A stretch of 64,000 nt of DNA from Chloroflexota bacterium (GTDB lineage: Bacteria; Chloroflexota; Anaerolineae; B4-G1; DUEL01), in contig JADBJJ010000023.1 in assembly GCA_014874475.1 (NCBI GenBank), positions 1 through 64,000 on the forward strand, in the 5' to 3' direction. Positions 7,709 to 18,071 of this stretch are shown one piece after another (within the stretch, counting starts at the first letter, position 1; the number at the start of each line of letters is the position of its first letter). Both the position numbers and the translations under genes were made by a program. Under the pieces are notes generated by a model. That model made no database searches, was not told where the DNA came from, and saw only the letters and a list, made by a program, of their open reading frames with translations.

Positions 7709-8815
7709 ATGCTTCGCCGTCTTCTTTTGATCCTGCTGGTGTTTTCCCTGGTCGCTTGTAGCACCCCGCGCGGGGCCGTCGATCCCCTTCGCACCGCCCG
7801 CCAGCACATAGAGGCCAGCCGCTGCGAAGGGGTGAACCGCTACCCCCAGGCCGTCGCCGAACTGGAGGCGGCGCTCTCCGCCGACCCCGGTCTGGTAGAG
7901 GCCTATTACTGGCTCTTCCTCGTCCGGCGCGCCATGGGGGATGAGACCGCCGCCGGGCAGGCCCAGGCCGCGCTGGAGGAAGCCGTCGCGGCGGGGCGGG
8001 GCGGCCCCGCCGGACGATACTGGCTCCTCCGGATCTATCAGGAACAGGGAAACCCAGAGGCCATCACCCGCACCCTCTCGGTGATGGAATCCGTCACGCA
8101 GGCCACCCCATCGGACGCAGAGGCCCATTACTGGCTGGGCCGCGCCTACTACGAGACCCGTCGGACCGACCAGGCTGTTCAATCCCTCCAGCGCACGCTG
8201 ACGCTCCGCCCCGACCACGGGCTGGCCCATTTCTGGCTGGGGCAAATCTACGTAGAGCAGGGCCGATTAGAGGAGGCCCGGCAGGAACTGGACGCTGCGC
8301 TCCCGCACCTTGTGGAAAAGGCCGCTGCTTACCATAACCGGGGCGCCGTCGCTTATCAGTTGGGAGACCTGGAGGGGGCGACCTCCGACCTGCAGGCTGC
8401 CATCCAGGAAGACCCGGAAGACCCTCGCTCCCACTATCAGTTGGGCGCGGTCTACCTGGCCCGGGCCATCCCTGCCAGCCCCTTCGCCCCATCCGACAGC
8501 GCGCTGCTGGAGAAAGCCCGGGAGGAATTCGCCCGCGCCCTGGAACTCTGCCCCGGCATGCCAGAGGCCCTCATCGGTATGGGGAACCTGCACCTCCTTC
8601 AGGGGGACGCGCAGAAGGCCCTGGAGGTGCTGAACCAGGTCCTGGAGCGCCATCCCGATTCAGCCCAGGCCTGGTACGCCCTTGCCCAGGCCCACGCCGC
8701 GCTGGGCAACGCACCTGATGCCTGCCACGCGCTGGACCGGTTCCTCTCCCTCTCCCCGCCTACCGAATGGGCCGAGCAGGCGGGGAAGGTGAAGGAACAA
8801 TTGGGGTGTCCTTAA
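7709..8815 (+). CDS. TPR-repeat lipoprotein
   Basis: 368 aa. It starts with a lipoprotein signal (LLLILLVFSLVAC, lipobox LVAC), so it is probably tethered to the outer face of the membrane. The rest is a run of tetratricopeptide helices with typical W/L/G, Y and A/P positions (for example AHYWLGRAYYETRRTDQAVQ, AHFWLGQIYVEQGRLEEA, ALIGMGNLHLLQGDAQKA, AWYALAQAHAALGNAPDA), roughly eight repeats. TPR arrays are protein-binding scaffolds; the partner is unknown. The ATG was chosen because GGGAGGAGG precedes it by six bases; the frame is open 14 codons further up without a ribosome site. Confidence 0.85.
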   Translation: MLRRLLLILLVFSLVACSTPRGAVDPLRTARQHIEASRCEGVNRYPQAVAELEAALSADPGLVEAYYWLFLVRRAMGDETAAGQAQAALEEAVAAGRGGPAGRYWLLRIYQEQGNPEAITRTLSVMESVTQATPSDAEAHYWLGRAYYETRRTDQAVQSLQRTLTLRPDHGLAHFWLGQIYVEQGRLEEARQELDAALPHLVEKAAAYHNRGAVAYQLGDLEGATSDLQAAIQEDPEDPRSHYQLGAVYLARAIPASPFAPSDSALLEKAREEFARALELCPGMPEALIGMGNLHLLQGDAQKALEVLNQVLERHPDSAQAWYALAQAHAALGNAPDACHALDRFLSLSPPTEWAEQAGKVKEQLGCP

Positions 8816-8817
8816 AG

Positions 8818-8846
8818 TTGCCACTAACGCTTTTTTGTAGTAAACT
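8818..8846 (+). promoter_or_regulatory. Promoter upstream of the HEPN remnant
   Basis: TTGCCA-17-TAAACT, starting three bases after the TPR gene's stop codon. It probably once drove the HEPN gene. Confidence 0.4.
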
Positions 8847-8857
8847 ATAAGGTAAAG

Positions 8858-9257
8858 ATAAACCGAGCGCGTGATGGGTGGATCCAGGCACAGGCTGACC
8901 TCCGCTATGCCCGATATGCCTTATGTGGGAAGCACTACGAGTGGACCTGTTTCGCGGCCAGCAGGCCGCCGAGAAAGGTATCAAGCCCTCTTTGAGCACC
9001 GAGGGGCCAGAATCACCGGTCGTGTCCTCACCCGGATGCTTCAGGCCCTTCTGGATGCAGGCCTGGAAGTTGAACCAACCTTCCTCAACGCAGCCCGATT
9101 GCTGGATAAGTTCTATATCCCAGCCCGCTACCCCAATGGCCTGATGGAGGGTGCTCCTACGGAGTTCTACACTCGCGAGGAGGCCGAACATGCGCTCCGT
9201 TACGGACGAGTCCTCTGGCAGCGCACGGGCTTTTGCCGGAGTTTTTCACCTGCGTAA
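8858..9257 (+). pseudogene. Broken HEPN-domain gene
   Basis: Three consecutive frames together spell a HEPN domain: INRARDGWIQAQADLRYARY...HYEWTCFAA, then QQAAEKGIK, then ALFEHRGARIT...DKFYIPARYPNGLMEGAPTEFYTREEAEHALRYGR. Two single-base losses (near 8960 and 8985) separate the parts, and the expected initiator is ATA instead of ATG. HEPN proteins are RNases or substrate-binding partners and often pair with a MNT nucleotidyltransferase as toxin-antitoxin; no such partner is adjacent. The preserved residues show that decay is recent. Sequencing error could explain one shift, but hardly two plus the lost start. Confidence 0.75.
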
Positions 9258-9348
9258 ATTTGCAGGCTAACCGATAGCACGACCATCTGCGTGAATCGGC
9301 GTTCTATTTCTGGGGGCAGGCGGGGGCCCCTCACAAAGGAGGTGTGGC

Positions 9349-12300
9349 ATGACCCATCGCTGGCCTGGCATCCTTTTGATCGCCGCGTTGCTGCTGCAGA
9401 GTATCTTCCCTGCGCTGGCTGCGCCGGTGCCTACCCACGCAGCCCCCTCCGCAGCCCTCTTCCCACCCTGGTATTCCCCTCTGCCTGCGCGGCCGGCGGA
9501 CCCCTCGGTGATAGCCGTCACCGTTGTCGGCACCGGCGCGCCGGTGGAAATCACCCAATCCACCCCGCCCGGCACCGTCCTGGAGCGGACCGTGGTGCTG
9601 GAAGATGGCGGTGCCGCCTGGTTCGTCGGAGGGCTCTCCCCCGGCCAGGCCGGCTCGGTCCTCTGGCTCTCCGGTGACCGGGTCGGGCTGGGGCCCGGAC
9701 TGGCCCCAGGCCGCACTGCGCGCCTGGCCCTCATCGTCCGGCCCGCCAAAGGTGGGCCATCCCCCGCAGAAGCCCTCACCGCCGCAGGAGCGCCCGGTCT
9801 CACCGACATTGGCCCTATGCAGTCCGGCTCCACTACTCTCGCCATCGCCAAATCTGATAGCCCCGACCCCGTGGATCAGGGAGCCCTGCTGACCTACGTG
9901 ATCACCGTGACCAACCAGACGACGGAGACGGCCTCCCAGGTGGTCGTGACCGATACCACGCCGACAGGCACGGTCTTCGCCGGCGCCAACGTCCTCCAGG
10001 GCGGCGGCGCCACCTGGTTCCATGGCGGCCTCTCCCCCGGCCAGACCGGCCCCTACTTCTGGTTCACCGGCGACCGGATCGGGATTGGCAGCGGATTAAA
10101 TACAACCGCCGTCCTCCAGTTCATCGTCCGGCCTGTGCCCCCTCTGCCCGACCAATCCGTGCTCTCCAACGACAACTACCGGGCCAGCGCCGCCAACGCG
10201 CCCGAGGTCCAGGGAGCGGTGGTCACCACCACCGTCAACGCCCCCGCCTTTGCCCTGAACAAGATAGAGTCCAGCGACTCCATCACCGCCGGCGCGCGCC
10301 TGACCTACACCATCCTCCTGACCAACACCGGCCATCTGACCACTTCGCTCCCCTACACCATCGTCGAGACCCTGCCCGCCTACACCACCTACGCCGACTC
10401 CGTCCCGCCCGCCCAGGTGGGGGGAAACGTGCTAACCTGGACGCTGACCGCCCCGCTGGCCCCCGGCCAGGCCGCGCAGGTCACCTTTGCTGTCACCGTC
10501 ACTGCGCCGCTGACCGACGGCCTGACTCTGGTCAACAGTGACTACCGCGCCTTCTCCGTCGAGGTGACCCCCACCGTCTCCGGCCCGCCGGTAACGACGA
10601 CGGTGCGCTCCTGGCCCACGCTCTCCATTGACAAGACCGACAGCCCGGACCCGGTACCCGCTGGTGAACTGGTCACCTATACTCTCACCGTCACCAACGC
10701 GACCGACGCCATCGGCCCTGCGCTGGGCACATTCGTCACCGACACCCTGCCGGGCGATGTGATGTTCCAGAGTTGCAGTCCATCCTGCCAGCCAGGTCAG
10801 ACCGTCACCTGGACGCTGGGGACACTGCAACCGGGCGAGGCGCGCACCCTCACCCTCGTCGGGCGGGTCTACAGCCCGCTGCCCAACGGCACCGTGCTCA
10901 CCAACACGGCCGCCGTCAGCGCCACCAACGCGCTGGCGACGGTGGAGACCTCCGAGACCACGACGGTCGCCTCCGCCCCCGCCTTCACCCTCATCAAGAG
11001 CGTCTACCCCAGCGCGGTGGTCGCCGGGTCCACCGTCACCTACACCATCATCGTCACTAACACCGGCAACGAGACGGCTGGTAGCGCCACCGTCACCGAC
11101 ACCCTGCCGTCGGCCTTCGCCTTCGGCGGTATGGTGCAGGGGCCCGCGCCTACGCAAAGCGGGAGCGACCTCATCTGGACCAATCAGGTCATCACCGGCG
11201 TTATTTGGCCGACGGGGTGGATCACCCCACCTGGCCCGCTGACGCTGGTCTTCACCGCCACGGCGGGCGGAAGCGGCATGCAGTATAACGCCGTCACCGT
11301 CACCCAGGACGCGGTCGGCGCGGCCACCGGCCCCACCGCCCCGGTATACGTTAGCCTGCCCGACCTGCGCATCTCCAAAACCGATAACCCCGACCCCGCC
11401 ACGCCGGGCCAGCCGCTGGCCTACACCATCGTCTACTCCAACGCCAGCGCCGTCCCGGCGACCGGCGTCGTCATCACCGACACACTCCCGGATTTCATCA
11501 CCGGCGGCTACGCCAGCCCGTCGCCCAGCGGAACCATCGCCGCCGGAGAGACCATCACCTGGGCCATCGGCCCGCTGGCGGGCAACAGCGGCAACCTGAC
11601 CATCCTTCTGGTCGTCACGCTGACGGTGCCCATCGCCGACGGGACGGTGCTCACCAACACAGCGGGCGTCTTTTGCAACGAGGGCGTTTCCGCCCACACC
11701 GGCCCCGTCACCACGACCGTCCGCAGTGCCCCCGCCTTCCAGGTGACCAAGACCGCCTCCCATACCCCCGTCCGTCCGGGCGACCGGGTGACCTACACCG
11801 TGGCAGTCACCAACACCGGCACGGAAGACGCCACCGGCGTGGTCATCACCGACGTCCTCCCGGCCCACACCACCTTCGCCGACGCCACCCCGCCCTACAG
11901 CGGGCCTGCGGGCGGCGTCCTCACCTGGACCGTCGGGACGCTCAACGTGGGCGCGTCCGCCCTCTACACCCTGGCGGTGACGGTGGACGTTCCGCTCACC
12001 AACGGCCTGCAACTGGTCAACCGGGCCTATGTCTCCTCCGCCCAGGGCGTGACCGGCACCGCCTCCGCCGTCGTCACCGTCCAGAGTAGCCCTATCCTGC
12101 ATCTGGTCAAGTCGGACGCCCCCGACCCCGTCCCGGCGCTGGGGACGCTGGTCTACACCCTGGTCTTCTCCAACACCGGCGACGCGGTCGCCACCGGCGT
12201 CTGGGTGACCGATACGCTTCCGACCGGTGTCACACTGGTCGCCGCCAGCCCGCCCACAACAACTCAGGTCGGGAACGTGGTGGCCTGGTACTGGGGGACG

Positions 12301-15300
12301 CTTTCCCCGCTGGACGGCCCGCAGACCATCGCCCTGACGGTCACCGTGGGCCTTCTGCCCGACGGGACGGTGCTGACGAACGAGGCGCTGCTGGACAGCG
12401 ACCAGACCGAGCCCATCACGGACGTGGAGACAACCACCGTCCAGACCGCCGACCTGGTCGTGGGCAAGTGGACGGTGGGGCCGCCGGTCATCGGCCCGAC
12501 CGGCCTGGTGACCTTCTCGGTACGGGTCACCAACACCGGCTCGCTGACGGCAACCGGCACCCGCATCACCGACACGCTCCCGGCGGGCTTTACCGCCGTC
12601 TACTCCGAAGCGGTCAACGCGACGTGGGACTCGGGCACCGTCTGGACGGCGAACCTGGCGCCCGGCGCGTGGGCGGCCATCACCCTCAGCGCACAGTCGC
12701 CCGCCACATCCTGGGGACCGATTACTCGGACGGAGTTCAACACCGCCACGGCTACCACTGCATCCCCAGAGCACGACCTGACCGATAATCAGGCCACCTC
12801 GTCGGTGGACGTCATCCCCGGCCCGCCATACACGGTGACGCTGGTGGCGGTGCCGGACGCGCTGCCGGTGGGGACCCTCTCCACCCTCACGGCGACGGTA
12901 ACCGACCAATGGGGCAACCCGGTGCTGAACGGGACACCAGTGATCTTTGCGACCACGCTGGGCGCGCTCATCCCGCCCTCCGGCTGGACGACGACGAACG
13001 GGGCCGCCACGGCGCAACTCACCTCCACGGTCGCCGGCACGGCCCTGGTCACCGCCACGGCGGACTCCGTCTTTGATACCGCCCTGGTCACCTTCACCGC
13101 GGGGGCCGTCTACCGCTTCGCCTTCGGCCCCATCGCCGACCAGGTGGCGGGGGTGGACTTTACGATTACCATCACCGCCTACGACGCCTTTGACAACATC
13201 GCCAGCGGCTTCAACGGGACGGTCGTTCTCTCCGACGTGACCGGGTCGCTCCAGCCGACGACCACGGCGAATTTTGTGGACGGTGTCCTGGCCGCCCAAA
13301 CGGTCAGCATCACCGTGGCGCGTGTCAACCAGCCCATCTGGGCCATCTCCGGCACGATTCAGAACGCCAGCAACCCCTTCACCGTGACGCACAACCTGGC
13401 GGTTGCGCTGGACCTCTCGCCGAAAAACGCGACGGTGATGGCCGGGAACACGCTGACCTACTCCGCCGTCGCCACCGACGCCTACGGTAACTCCTGGACG
13501 GCCACGTCCGAGGTCACCTTCACCACCTCCGGCGGGAACACGTTCCTGGGGGCGTCGCCGGGCAACGGTGTCTTCTCGGCGACGGTGGCCGGGGTGAATT
13601 TCCCGATCACCGGCACGATTGCCGGCGCCGGTGGGCCAGTCGTCGCCACGACGGGCGTCACGGTGACTCACGGCCCGGCAGTCAGCCTGACCATCTCACC
13701 GCGCGACGCCACGGCCACCGCGGGCGATTGGGTCACCTACACCGCCATCGCCACCGACGCCTACGGCAACTTTTGGACGGCCACGTCCGAGGTCACCTTC
13801 ACCACTTCCGGCGGAAACGCGTTCCTGGGGACGCCGCCGGGCAACAACGTCTTCTCGGCGACAGTGGCGGGCACCTGGCCGGTCACCGGCACGCTGGGGA
13901 GTGCGGTGGACGCCACCACCATCACCATCCACCCCGGCCCGGTGGCGCGGCTGGCGATGGCGCCCGTCGCCGACCCGCAGACGGCGGGGGTGGCCTTCGC
14001 CCTGGCTATCACCGCCACCGACGCCTTCAACAACCGGGCCACCAACTTCACCGGCGCCCTTTCTCTGACGGACACCACCGGCACGCTGAACCCGACGACG
14101 GCCACTCTGGTGGGCGGCGTCGCCAATCCGTCGGTCACCGTCTTCCGCGCCTGGGTGGCCGACCGCATCACGGCGACGCTGGCCGCCACGCCGACCATTT
14201 TCGTCGTCAGCAACCCCTTCACCGTCGTCGCCAACGTCCCGTACACGGTGACCTACGTGGTGCCGTCCAGCCTGCGGGTGTGTGAGACCGCGCCCGTCAC
14301 CGCCACCGTGACCGACGCCTGGAACAACCCGGTGGCCGATGGGACGGTCGTGAGTTTCACCGCCAGCATCGGCTTGCTCTTCGCCGAGAGCGGTGGCCAG
14401 ATGTACTACACGATGACGGTGGGCGGCATCGCGCGGGCGACGCTACGGGCCGGCACGGTGAGCGGTCTGGCTTCCACAGAGGCCCGGGCAGGCGCGGCTT
14501 CGTCGGGCATCCACTGGGTGCAGGTCATCACCCCTGGCCTGCCGGCGACCGTCACCTTGATCGCTGCGCCGTCTACAATAGCGGTCGGTGGGAACACCGG
14601 CATACTGACGGTCACGGTGCGGGACTGCGCGGCCAACCCCGTCGCCGACGGTACGTCGGTGGACTTTGGCATTGCGCCTCCGTTGGCCACCATCGGCCCG
14701 GACCCGGCCACCACCACAGGCGGCGTCGCCACGGCCATCTTTACATCCGGGATGACAACGGGCGCCGCAGTGGTCACCGCAACGGTTAACAGCCTCGTGG
14801 CGACGACCACACTGACCTTTACCGCTGGCCCGCCGTACACCGTCACCCTGGTCGCCAACCCGACCACCCTGGTCGCCAACGGCACCAGCACCGCCGCGCT
14901 CACCGCCACCGTCACCGACCAGTGGGGCAACCCGGTGGCAAACGGCACGCCGGTGGACTTTAGCCTGGCTCCGGCGTTGGGCACAATCGCGCCCGATCCG
15001 GCCACGACGAGCGGCGGCATCGCGCAGGCCATCTTCACCGCCGGGACGGTGACCGGAACGGTGATCCTGACGGCCACGGCAGGAAGCGCGGTGGCGACGG
15101 CGACCATTACTCTGGTCCCCACCCCAACTCACTACATCTACCTGCCGCTGGTCCTGCGCAACCACGGGCCCAACCTGGTGGTGGAGAGCATCACCTGGAG
15201 TCCCATCACGCCGACGGCGGGGGAGTCGGTGGTGGTGACGGTGACAGTCCGTAACATCGGTTCGGCGCCCGCGGGGACATTCTGGGTGGACCTCTATCTG

Positions 15301-15582
15301 GACCCCAGCCAGCCGCCCGCGCCGGGCGTCCCCTGGAACGAAGTCTCATCGGAGGGGGTGGCCTGGCAGGTAACGGGCCTGGCGCCAGGTGAGGCGCGAG
15401 CCCTACGCTCGGACCAGGGCGAAACGGGCTACACTTTCTGGCGGGGGTATTTCGCCGCCACGCCCAACCCGCACATCCTCTATGCGGTGGTGGACTCCTG
15501 GCCCTACGACCCGGCGGAGACAGTCCCGGAGACGAATGAAGCCGATAACCGCATAGGGCCGATTCAGGTACATATGCGCTGA
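9349..15582 (+). CDS. Giant secreted DUF11/Ig-like repeat protein with CARDB C-terminus
   Basis: 2077 aa. Signal peptide (LLIAALLLQSIFPALA); a partial repeat; then eight DUF11 repeats of ~110 residues, each starting near xxKxDSPDPVxxG and carrying VTNTGxxxA...VTDTLP. About eight Big_1/invasin-like domains follow (TATVTDQWGNPVANGTPV and relatives), two of them nearly identical in their WTATSEVTFTTSGGN core. Next come the motif HYIYLPLVLRNH and a C-terminal CARDB-like domain (VTVRNIGSAPAGTFWVDLYL). No catalytic domain is present, so it is probably a long adhesive or surface-layer fibre. GGAGGTG precedes the ATG. The strong Thr/Val/Pro bias creates a 1079-codon antisense frame that is not a gene. 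Confidence 0.9.
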   Translation: MTHRWPGILLIAALLLQSIFPALAAPVPTHAAPSAALFPPWYSPLPARPADPSVIAVTVVGTGAPVEITQSTPPGTVLERTVVLEDGGAAWFVGGLSPGQAGSVLWLSGDRVGLGPGLAPGRTARLALIVRPAKGGPSPAEALTAAGAPGLTDIGPMQSGSTTLAIAKSDSPDPVDQGALLTYVITVTNQTTETASQVVVTDTTPTGTVFAGANVLQGGGATWFHGGLSPGQTGPYFWFTGDRIGIGSGLNTTAVLQFIVRPVPPLPDQSVLSNDNYRASAANAPEVQGAVVTTTVNAPAFALNKIESSDSITAGARLTYTILLTNTGHLTTSLPYTIVETLPAYTTYADSVPPAQVGGNVLTWTLTAPLAPGQAAQVTFAVTVTAPLTDGLTLVNSDYRAFSVEVTPTVSGPPVTTTVRSWPTLSIDKTDSPDPVPAGELVTYTLTVTNATDAIGPALGTFVTDTLPGDVMFQSCSPSCQPGQTVTWTLGTLQPGEARTLTLVGRVYSPLPNGTVLTNTAAVSATNALATVETSETTTVASAPAFTLIKSVYPSAVVAGSTVTYTIIVTNTGNETAGSATVTDTLPSAFAFGGMVQGPAPTQSGSDLIWTNQVITGVIWPTGWITPPGPLTLVFTATAGGSGMQYNAVTVTQDAVGAATGPTAPVYVSLPDLRISKTDNPDPATPGQPLAYTIVYSNASAVPATGVVITDTLPDFITGGYASPSPSGTIAAGETITWAIGPLAGNSGNLTILLVVTLTVPIADGTVLTNTAGVFCNEGVSAHTGPVTTTVRSAPAFQVTKTASHTPVRPGDRVTYTVAVTNTGTEDATGVVITDVLPAHTTFADATPPYSGPAGGVLTWTVGTLNVGASALYTLAVTVDVPLTNGLQLVNRAYVSSAQGVTGTASAVVTVQSSPILHLVKSDAPDPVPALGTLVYTLVFSNTGDAVATGVWVTDTLPTGVTLVAASPPTTTQVGNVVAWYWGTLSPLDGPQTIALTVTVGLLPDGTVLTNEALLDSDQTEPITDVETTTVQTADLVVGKWTVGPPVIGPTGLVTFSVRVTNTGSLTATGTRITDTLPAGFTAVYSEAVNATWDSGTVWTANLAPGAWAAITLSAQSPATSWGPITRTEFNTATATTASPEHDLTDNQATSSVDVIPGPPYTVTLVAVPDALPVGTLSTLTATVTDQWGNPVLNGTPVIFATTLGALIPPSGWTTTNGAATAQLTSTVAGTALVTATADSVFDTALVTFTAGAVYRFAFGPIADQVAGVDFTITITAYDAFDNIASGFNGTVVLSDVTGSLQPTTTANFVDGVLAAQTVSITVARVNQPIWAISGTIQNASNPFTVTHNLAVALDLSPKNATVMAGNTLTYSAVATDAYGNSWTATSEVTFTTSGGNTFLGASPGNGVFSATVAGVNFPITGTIAGAGGPVVATTGVTVTHGPAVSLTISPRDATATAGDWVTYTAIATDAYGNFWTATSEVTFTTSGGNAFLGTPPGNNVFSATVAGTWPVTGTLGSAVDATTITIHPGPVARLAMAPVADPQTAGVAFALAITATDAFNNRATNFTGALSLTDTTGTLNPTTATLVGGVANPSVTVFRAWVADRITATLAATPTIFVVSNPFTVVANVPYTVTYVVPSSLRVCETAPVTATVTDAWNNPVADGTVVSFTASIGLLFAESGGQMYYTMTVGGIARATLRAGTVSGLASTEARAGAASSGIHWVQVITPGLPATVTLIAAPSTIAVGGNTGILTVTVRDCAANPVADGTSVDFGIAPPLATIGPDPATTTGGVATAIFTSGMTTGAAVVTATVNSLVATTTLTFTAGPPYTVTLVANPTTLVANGTSTAALTATVTDQWGNPVANGTPVDFSLAPALGTIAPDPATTSGGIAQAIFTAGTVTGTVILTATAGSAVATATITLVPTPTHYIYLPLVLRNHGPNLVVESITWSPITPTAGESVVVTVTVRNIGSAPAGTFWVDLYLDPSQPPAPGVPWNEVSSEGVAWQVTGLAPGEARALRSDQGETGYTFWRGYFAATPNPHILYAVVDSWPYDPAETVPETNEADNRIGPIQVHMR

Positions 15583-15587
15583 AAAGA

Positions 15588-15619
15588 CGTGCCAGGCACC
15601 TGCGGAAGTGCCTGGCACG
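15588..15619. terminator. Hairpin between convergent genes
   Basis: Perfect 12-bp stem (CGTGCCAGGCAC ... GTGCCTGGCACG) with an 8-base loop, six bases after the stop of the DUF11 gene and facing the 3' end of the TgpA-like gene. There is no long T tract. The same CCAGGCAC stem recurs at 29161 and 34044. Confidence 0.6.
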
Positions 15620-15668
15620 GTCGGTTTGCGGCGGGCGGCTTCGCCGCCCGCCGCAACGTTTATCTCCC

Positions 15669-18071
15669 CTATCTCCACCCCAACCGCGCCCGCCAGGATA
15701 GGAAACGGATCATCCGTCCGGCCCGGCGGGCCGTCGGGTCGTCTGCCGGGCCCCGCCCATAGACGGCGGCCTGGTAGCCCGTCAGCAGTTGCTCCACCCA
15801 GGGCGCCGCCTGCGGAACCCGCGCCAGCAGACGGGCGCCTCGCTCGGCGGGCGTCTCCGCCGGCGAGGGCGGAATGCCCAGCCAGATCAGGGCGCGGTTG
15901 ATTTCCAGGTAGGCCTGAACCACTGGCGGGAGCAACGAGTAGGCGGCCCACCGCCGCACGGCCGGCGGCGGTTCTACCCCCATCCGCTCCATCCCCCGCT
16001 CCAGGAGGACGGGCAGCGGTGCTCGCAGATGCTGGCGGGCCCTCCAGATGCTATAGACCAGCAACGCTGCAGCGCCCGAGAGCACTACCCAGAGCAGAAT
16101 GCGGGTGTAGGCGACCGGTGGGATTGCCTCTGAAGACTTCTCTCCTCCCAGCCCCTCCGGCAGGGTCTCTACGTCCTCCTCCCGTTCCCACTCGCGCAGT
16201 CCCCGAAGACCCGCCTGGTCTTCCCGACCCTCCTGTTCCCCGACCTCCTCACCCGACGGCCGCAGAATCGGCGGCTGAGAGGCCGTCGGTTCAAACTCCA
16301 CCCAGCCGAATCCGGGGAAGTAGACCTCCGGCCAGGCGTGGGCGTCCTTATCCCGAACGAGATATTGGCCCCTTTCCCATTGGCCGGAAGCAAATCCCAC
16401 GGCCAGACGGGCCGGGATGCCCAGGGAACGCAGCAGGACCACCTCGGCGGAGGCGTAGTAGTTGCAGAAGCCCCGGCGCAGGTCAAAGAGGAACCAATCC
16501 AGCGGCTCCCGGCCACGCGGGACCGGTGGCACCGTCTTGCTGTAGCGGATGTTGGCGCGCAGGTATTCGGTGACGGCGACAGCGATGTCGTAGGGGTTAT
16601 CTTTCCCGGCAGCAATCTGGAGGGCCAGATCGCGGGTGCGCGGGGTGATGGTGTCTGGCAGTTGGAGGTAGCGCTCGGTAACCCATAAAGGATAGTCGGT
16701 GCCAGCGGCGCGCAGTTGGGCGACGGTCGCCGCGCTGAGAGCCGAACGAGCATGGTAGGTCGTCCCAGCGGAAAGCGACGGCGCGGCCTTCAGGGCGGCC
16801 AGGTCCAGTGTCCCATCGGGGGATTCCGCCATATCGGCCTGAACGGACACGTCCACCCACATCGGCTGGGGGGCCAGGTAGAGAAGTGAAACAGGGAACT
16901 CCGTGGTATAGGTAAAGACGGCACTCCAGCGCCCGTCCCACTCCGGGAGATGATTGTCCCGGCCCGGGAAGGAAAGGGAATCGTTTTCCAGGGTGACGGG
17001 CTGATCGGCGGTGAAGGTCGCCTGCCACAACCCATCAGCGTAGCGGTCGTAGACGCGGGCGCGCCAGTAGAAGCGGATGCCAACTGGATAGTCGGAGGGG
17101 GCCCGCACAGTCAGGAGGACGGTATCCGAGCGCTCGCCACCCTGCCCCAGGGGGAGTTGGGGGCCGTAGAGTTCAGTCACGACGGCCGTGCCGCCCCGGA
17201 GGGGGGCAAAGAGAGGCTCCAGCCGTTCCCGTAGCGCAGTCCAGGGACGGGAGAGGCGTTCCCAGGCGCGCCGGGCGGTGGGGAGCAGGTCTGCCGGGGC
17301 GGGGAAAATCCAGGCGACGACCACCAGTCCCAGAGCAACGTAGAAGGCAGCGCGGGTCATCTCCAGCCCCAGAAAGGGGGCCAGTGGGGTGCGGGTGGCC
17401 TGCCATCTGGCGCGCCGGCGCAGGTAGGTCGTCCGGGCCCAGAGGAGAAGGACAAAGAAAAGGTAAAGGGCGATAATCCCGGCGCGCGAGCGCGGGTAAG
17501 GGTCATAGGCCTGGACCACCAGGGCGGCGATCCCCGCAGGCAGGACGGCTCGCCAGGAGTCCCCCCGCCGGGTCAAGACGTAGCCACCCCACGCCCCCAG
17601 CCCCCAGAAGAGGACATACATCAGCGAGAGGAACAGTAAAGGGTCCTCCACTTCCTGTCGCGCGGCCAGTTGGGCCAGCGCGACCTGCAGGCGGTCGGAG
17701 AGCATCGTCAGCCGGTCTGTCCAGGTCAGGTCCAGGTTGCCCGTTATCGTCTGCCCCAACTGCTGGGGGACGAAAAAGAGGCCGTAGGCCAGGGCAAATA
17801 GCAGGGCAACGGCAGGGCGGAACCGGCTCTGACCCAGGGCCAGGCCTGCCAGCGCGCCCAGAAAGACCAGCGTCTGAGTCTGGAGCAGGTGGTCGGTCCA
17901 GTCGGTGGCGACCAGGCGACCGGAGGCAGTCAGGAGGGCCAGCAGGAGAAGGAAAACCGCCGGGCCGTCCCACCAGCGCATATCCGTCCTCACCGAACCG
18001 TCGGCAGGGACGGAACCGGGGTTCCCGGAACGGGGAAAGTGGCCTACCGCTGTCGGGAGTTGTTCACTCAT
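15669..18071 (-). CDS. TgpA-like membrane transglutaminase-domain protein
   Basis: 800 aa. Several membrane helices fill residues ~35-260, then a long extracytoplasmic region with a transglutaminase core: Cys536 in RRGFCNYYASAEVV, His578 in DKDAHAWPEVY, and WVEFEPT where the third residue usually lies (Glu594 in the place often held by Asp). A last helix at ~645-665 and a DUF4129-like tail follow. This DUF3488-transglutaminase-DUF4129 layout is that of TgpA. The reaction may be transamidation or peptidase-like cleavage at the envelope. The ATG lies inside the end of tsaC (8-base overlap), indicating translational coupling. Confidence 0.85.
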   Translation of the reverse strand: MSEQLPTAVGHFPRSGNPGSVPADGSVRTDMRWWDGPAVFLLLLALLTASGRLVATDWTDHLLQTQTLVFLGALAGLALGQSRFRPAVALLFALAYGLFFVPQQLGQTITGNLDLTWTDRLTMLSDRLQVALAQLAARQEVEDPLLFLSLMYVLFWGLGAWGGYVLTRRGDSWRAVLPAGIAALVVQAYDPYPRSRAGIIALYLFFVLLLWARTTYLRRRARWQATRTPLAPFLGLEMTRAAFYVALGLVVVAWIFPAPADLLPTARRAWERLSRPWTALRERLEPLFAPLRGGTAVVTELYGPQLPLGQGGERSDTVLLTVRAPSDYPVGIRFYWRARVYDRYADGLWQATFTADQPVTLENDSLSFPGRDNHLPEWDGRWSAVFTYTTEFPVSLLYLAPQPMWVDVSVQADMAESPDGTLDLAALKAAPSLSAGTTYHARSALSAATVAQLRAAGTDYPLWVTERYLQLPDTITPRTRDLALQIAAGKDNPYDIAVAVTEYLRANIRYSKTVPPVPRGREPLDWFLFDLRRGFCNYYASAEVVLLRSLGIPARLAVGFASGQWERGQYLVRDKDAHAWPEVYFPGFGWVEFEPTASQPPILRPSGEEVGEQEGREDQAGLRGLREWEREEDVETLPEGLGGEKSSEAIPPVAYTRILLWVVLSGAAALLVYSIWRARQHLRAPLPVLLERGMERMGVEPPPAVRRWAAYSLLPPVVQAYLEINRALIWLGIPPSPAETPAERGARLLARVPQAAPWVEQLLTGYQAAVYGRGPADDPTARRAGRMIRFLSWRARLGWR

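Noticed and set aside
10432-13671. 1079-codon open frame on the minus strand
   Set aside because: Exactly antisense to the DUF11 repeats; Arg/Gly/Asp-rich low-complexity product with no domain. The repeat protein's codon bias keeps the antisense frame open.
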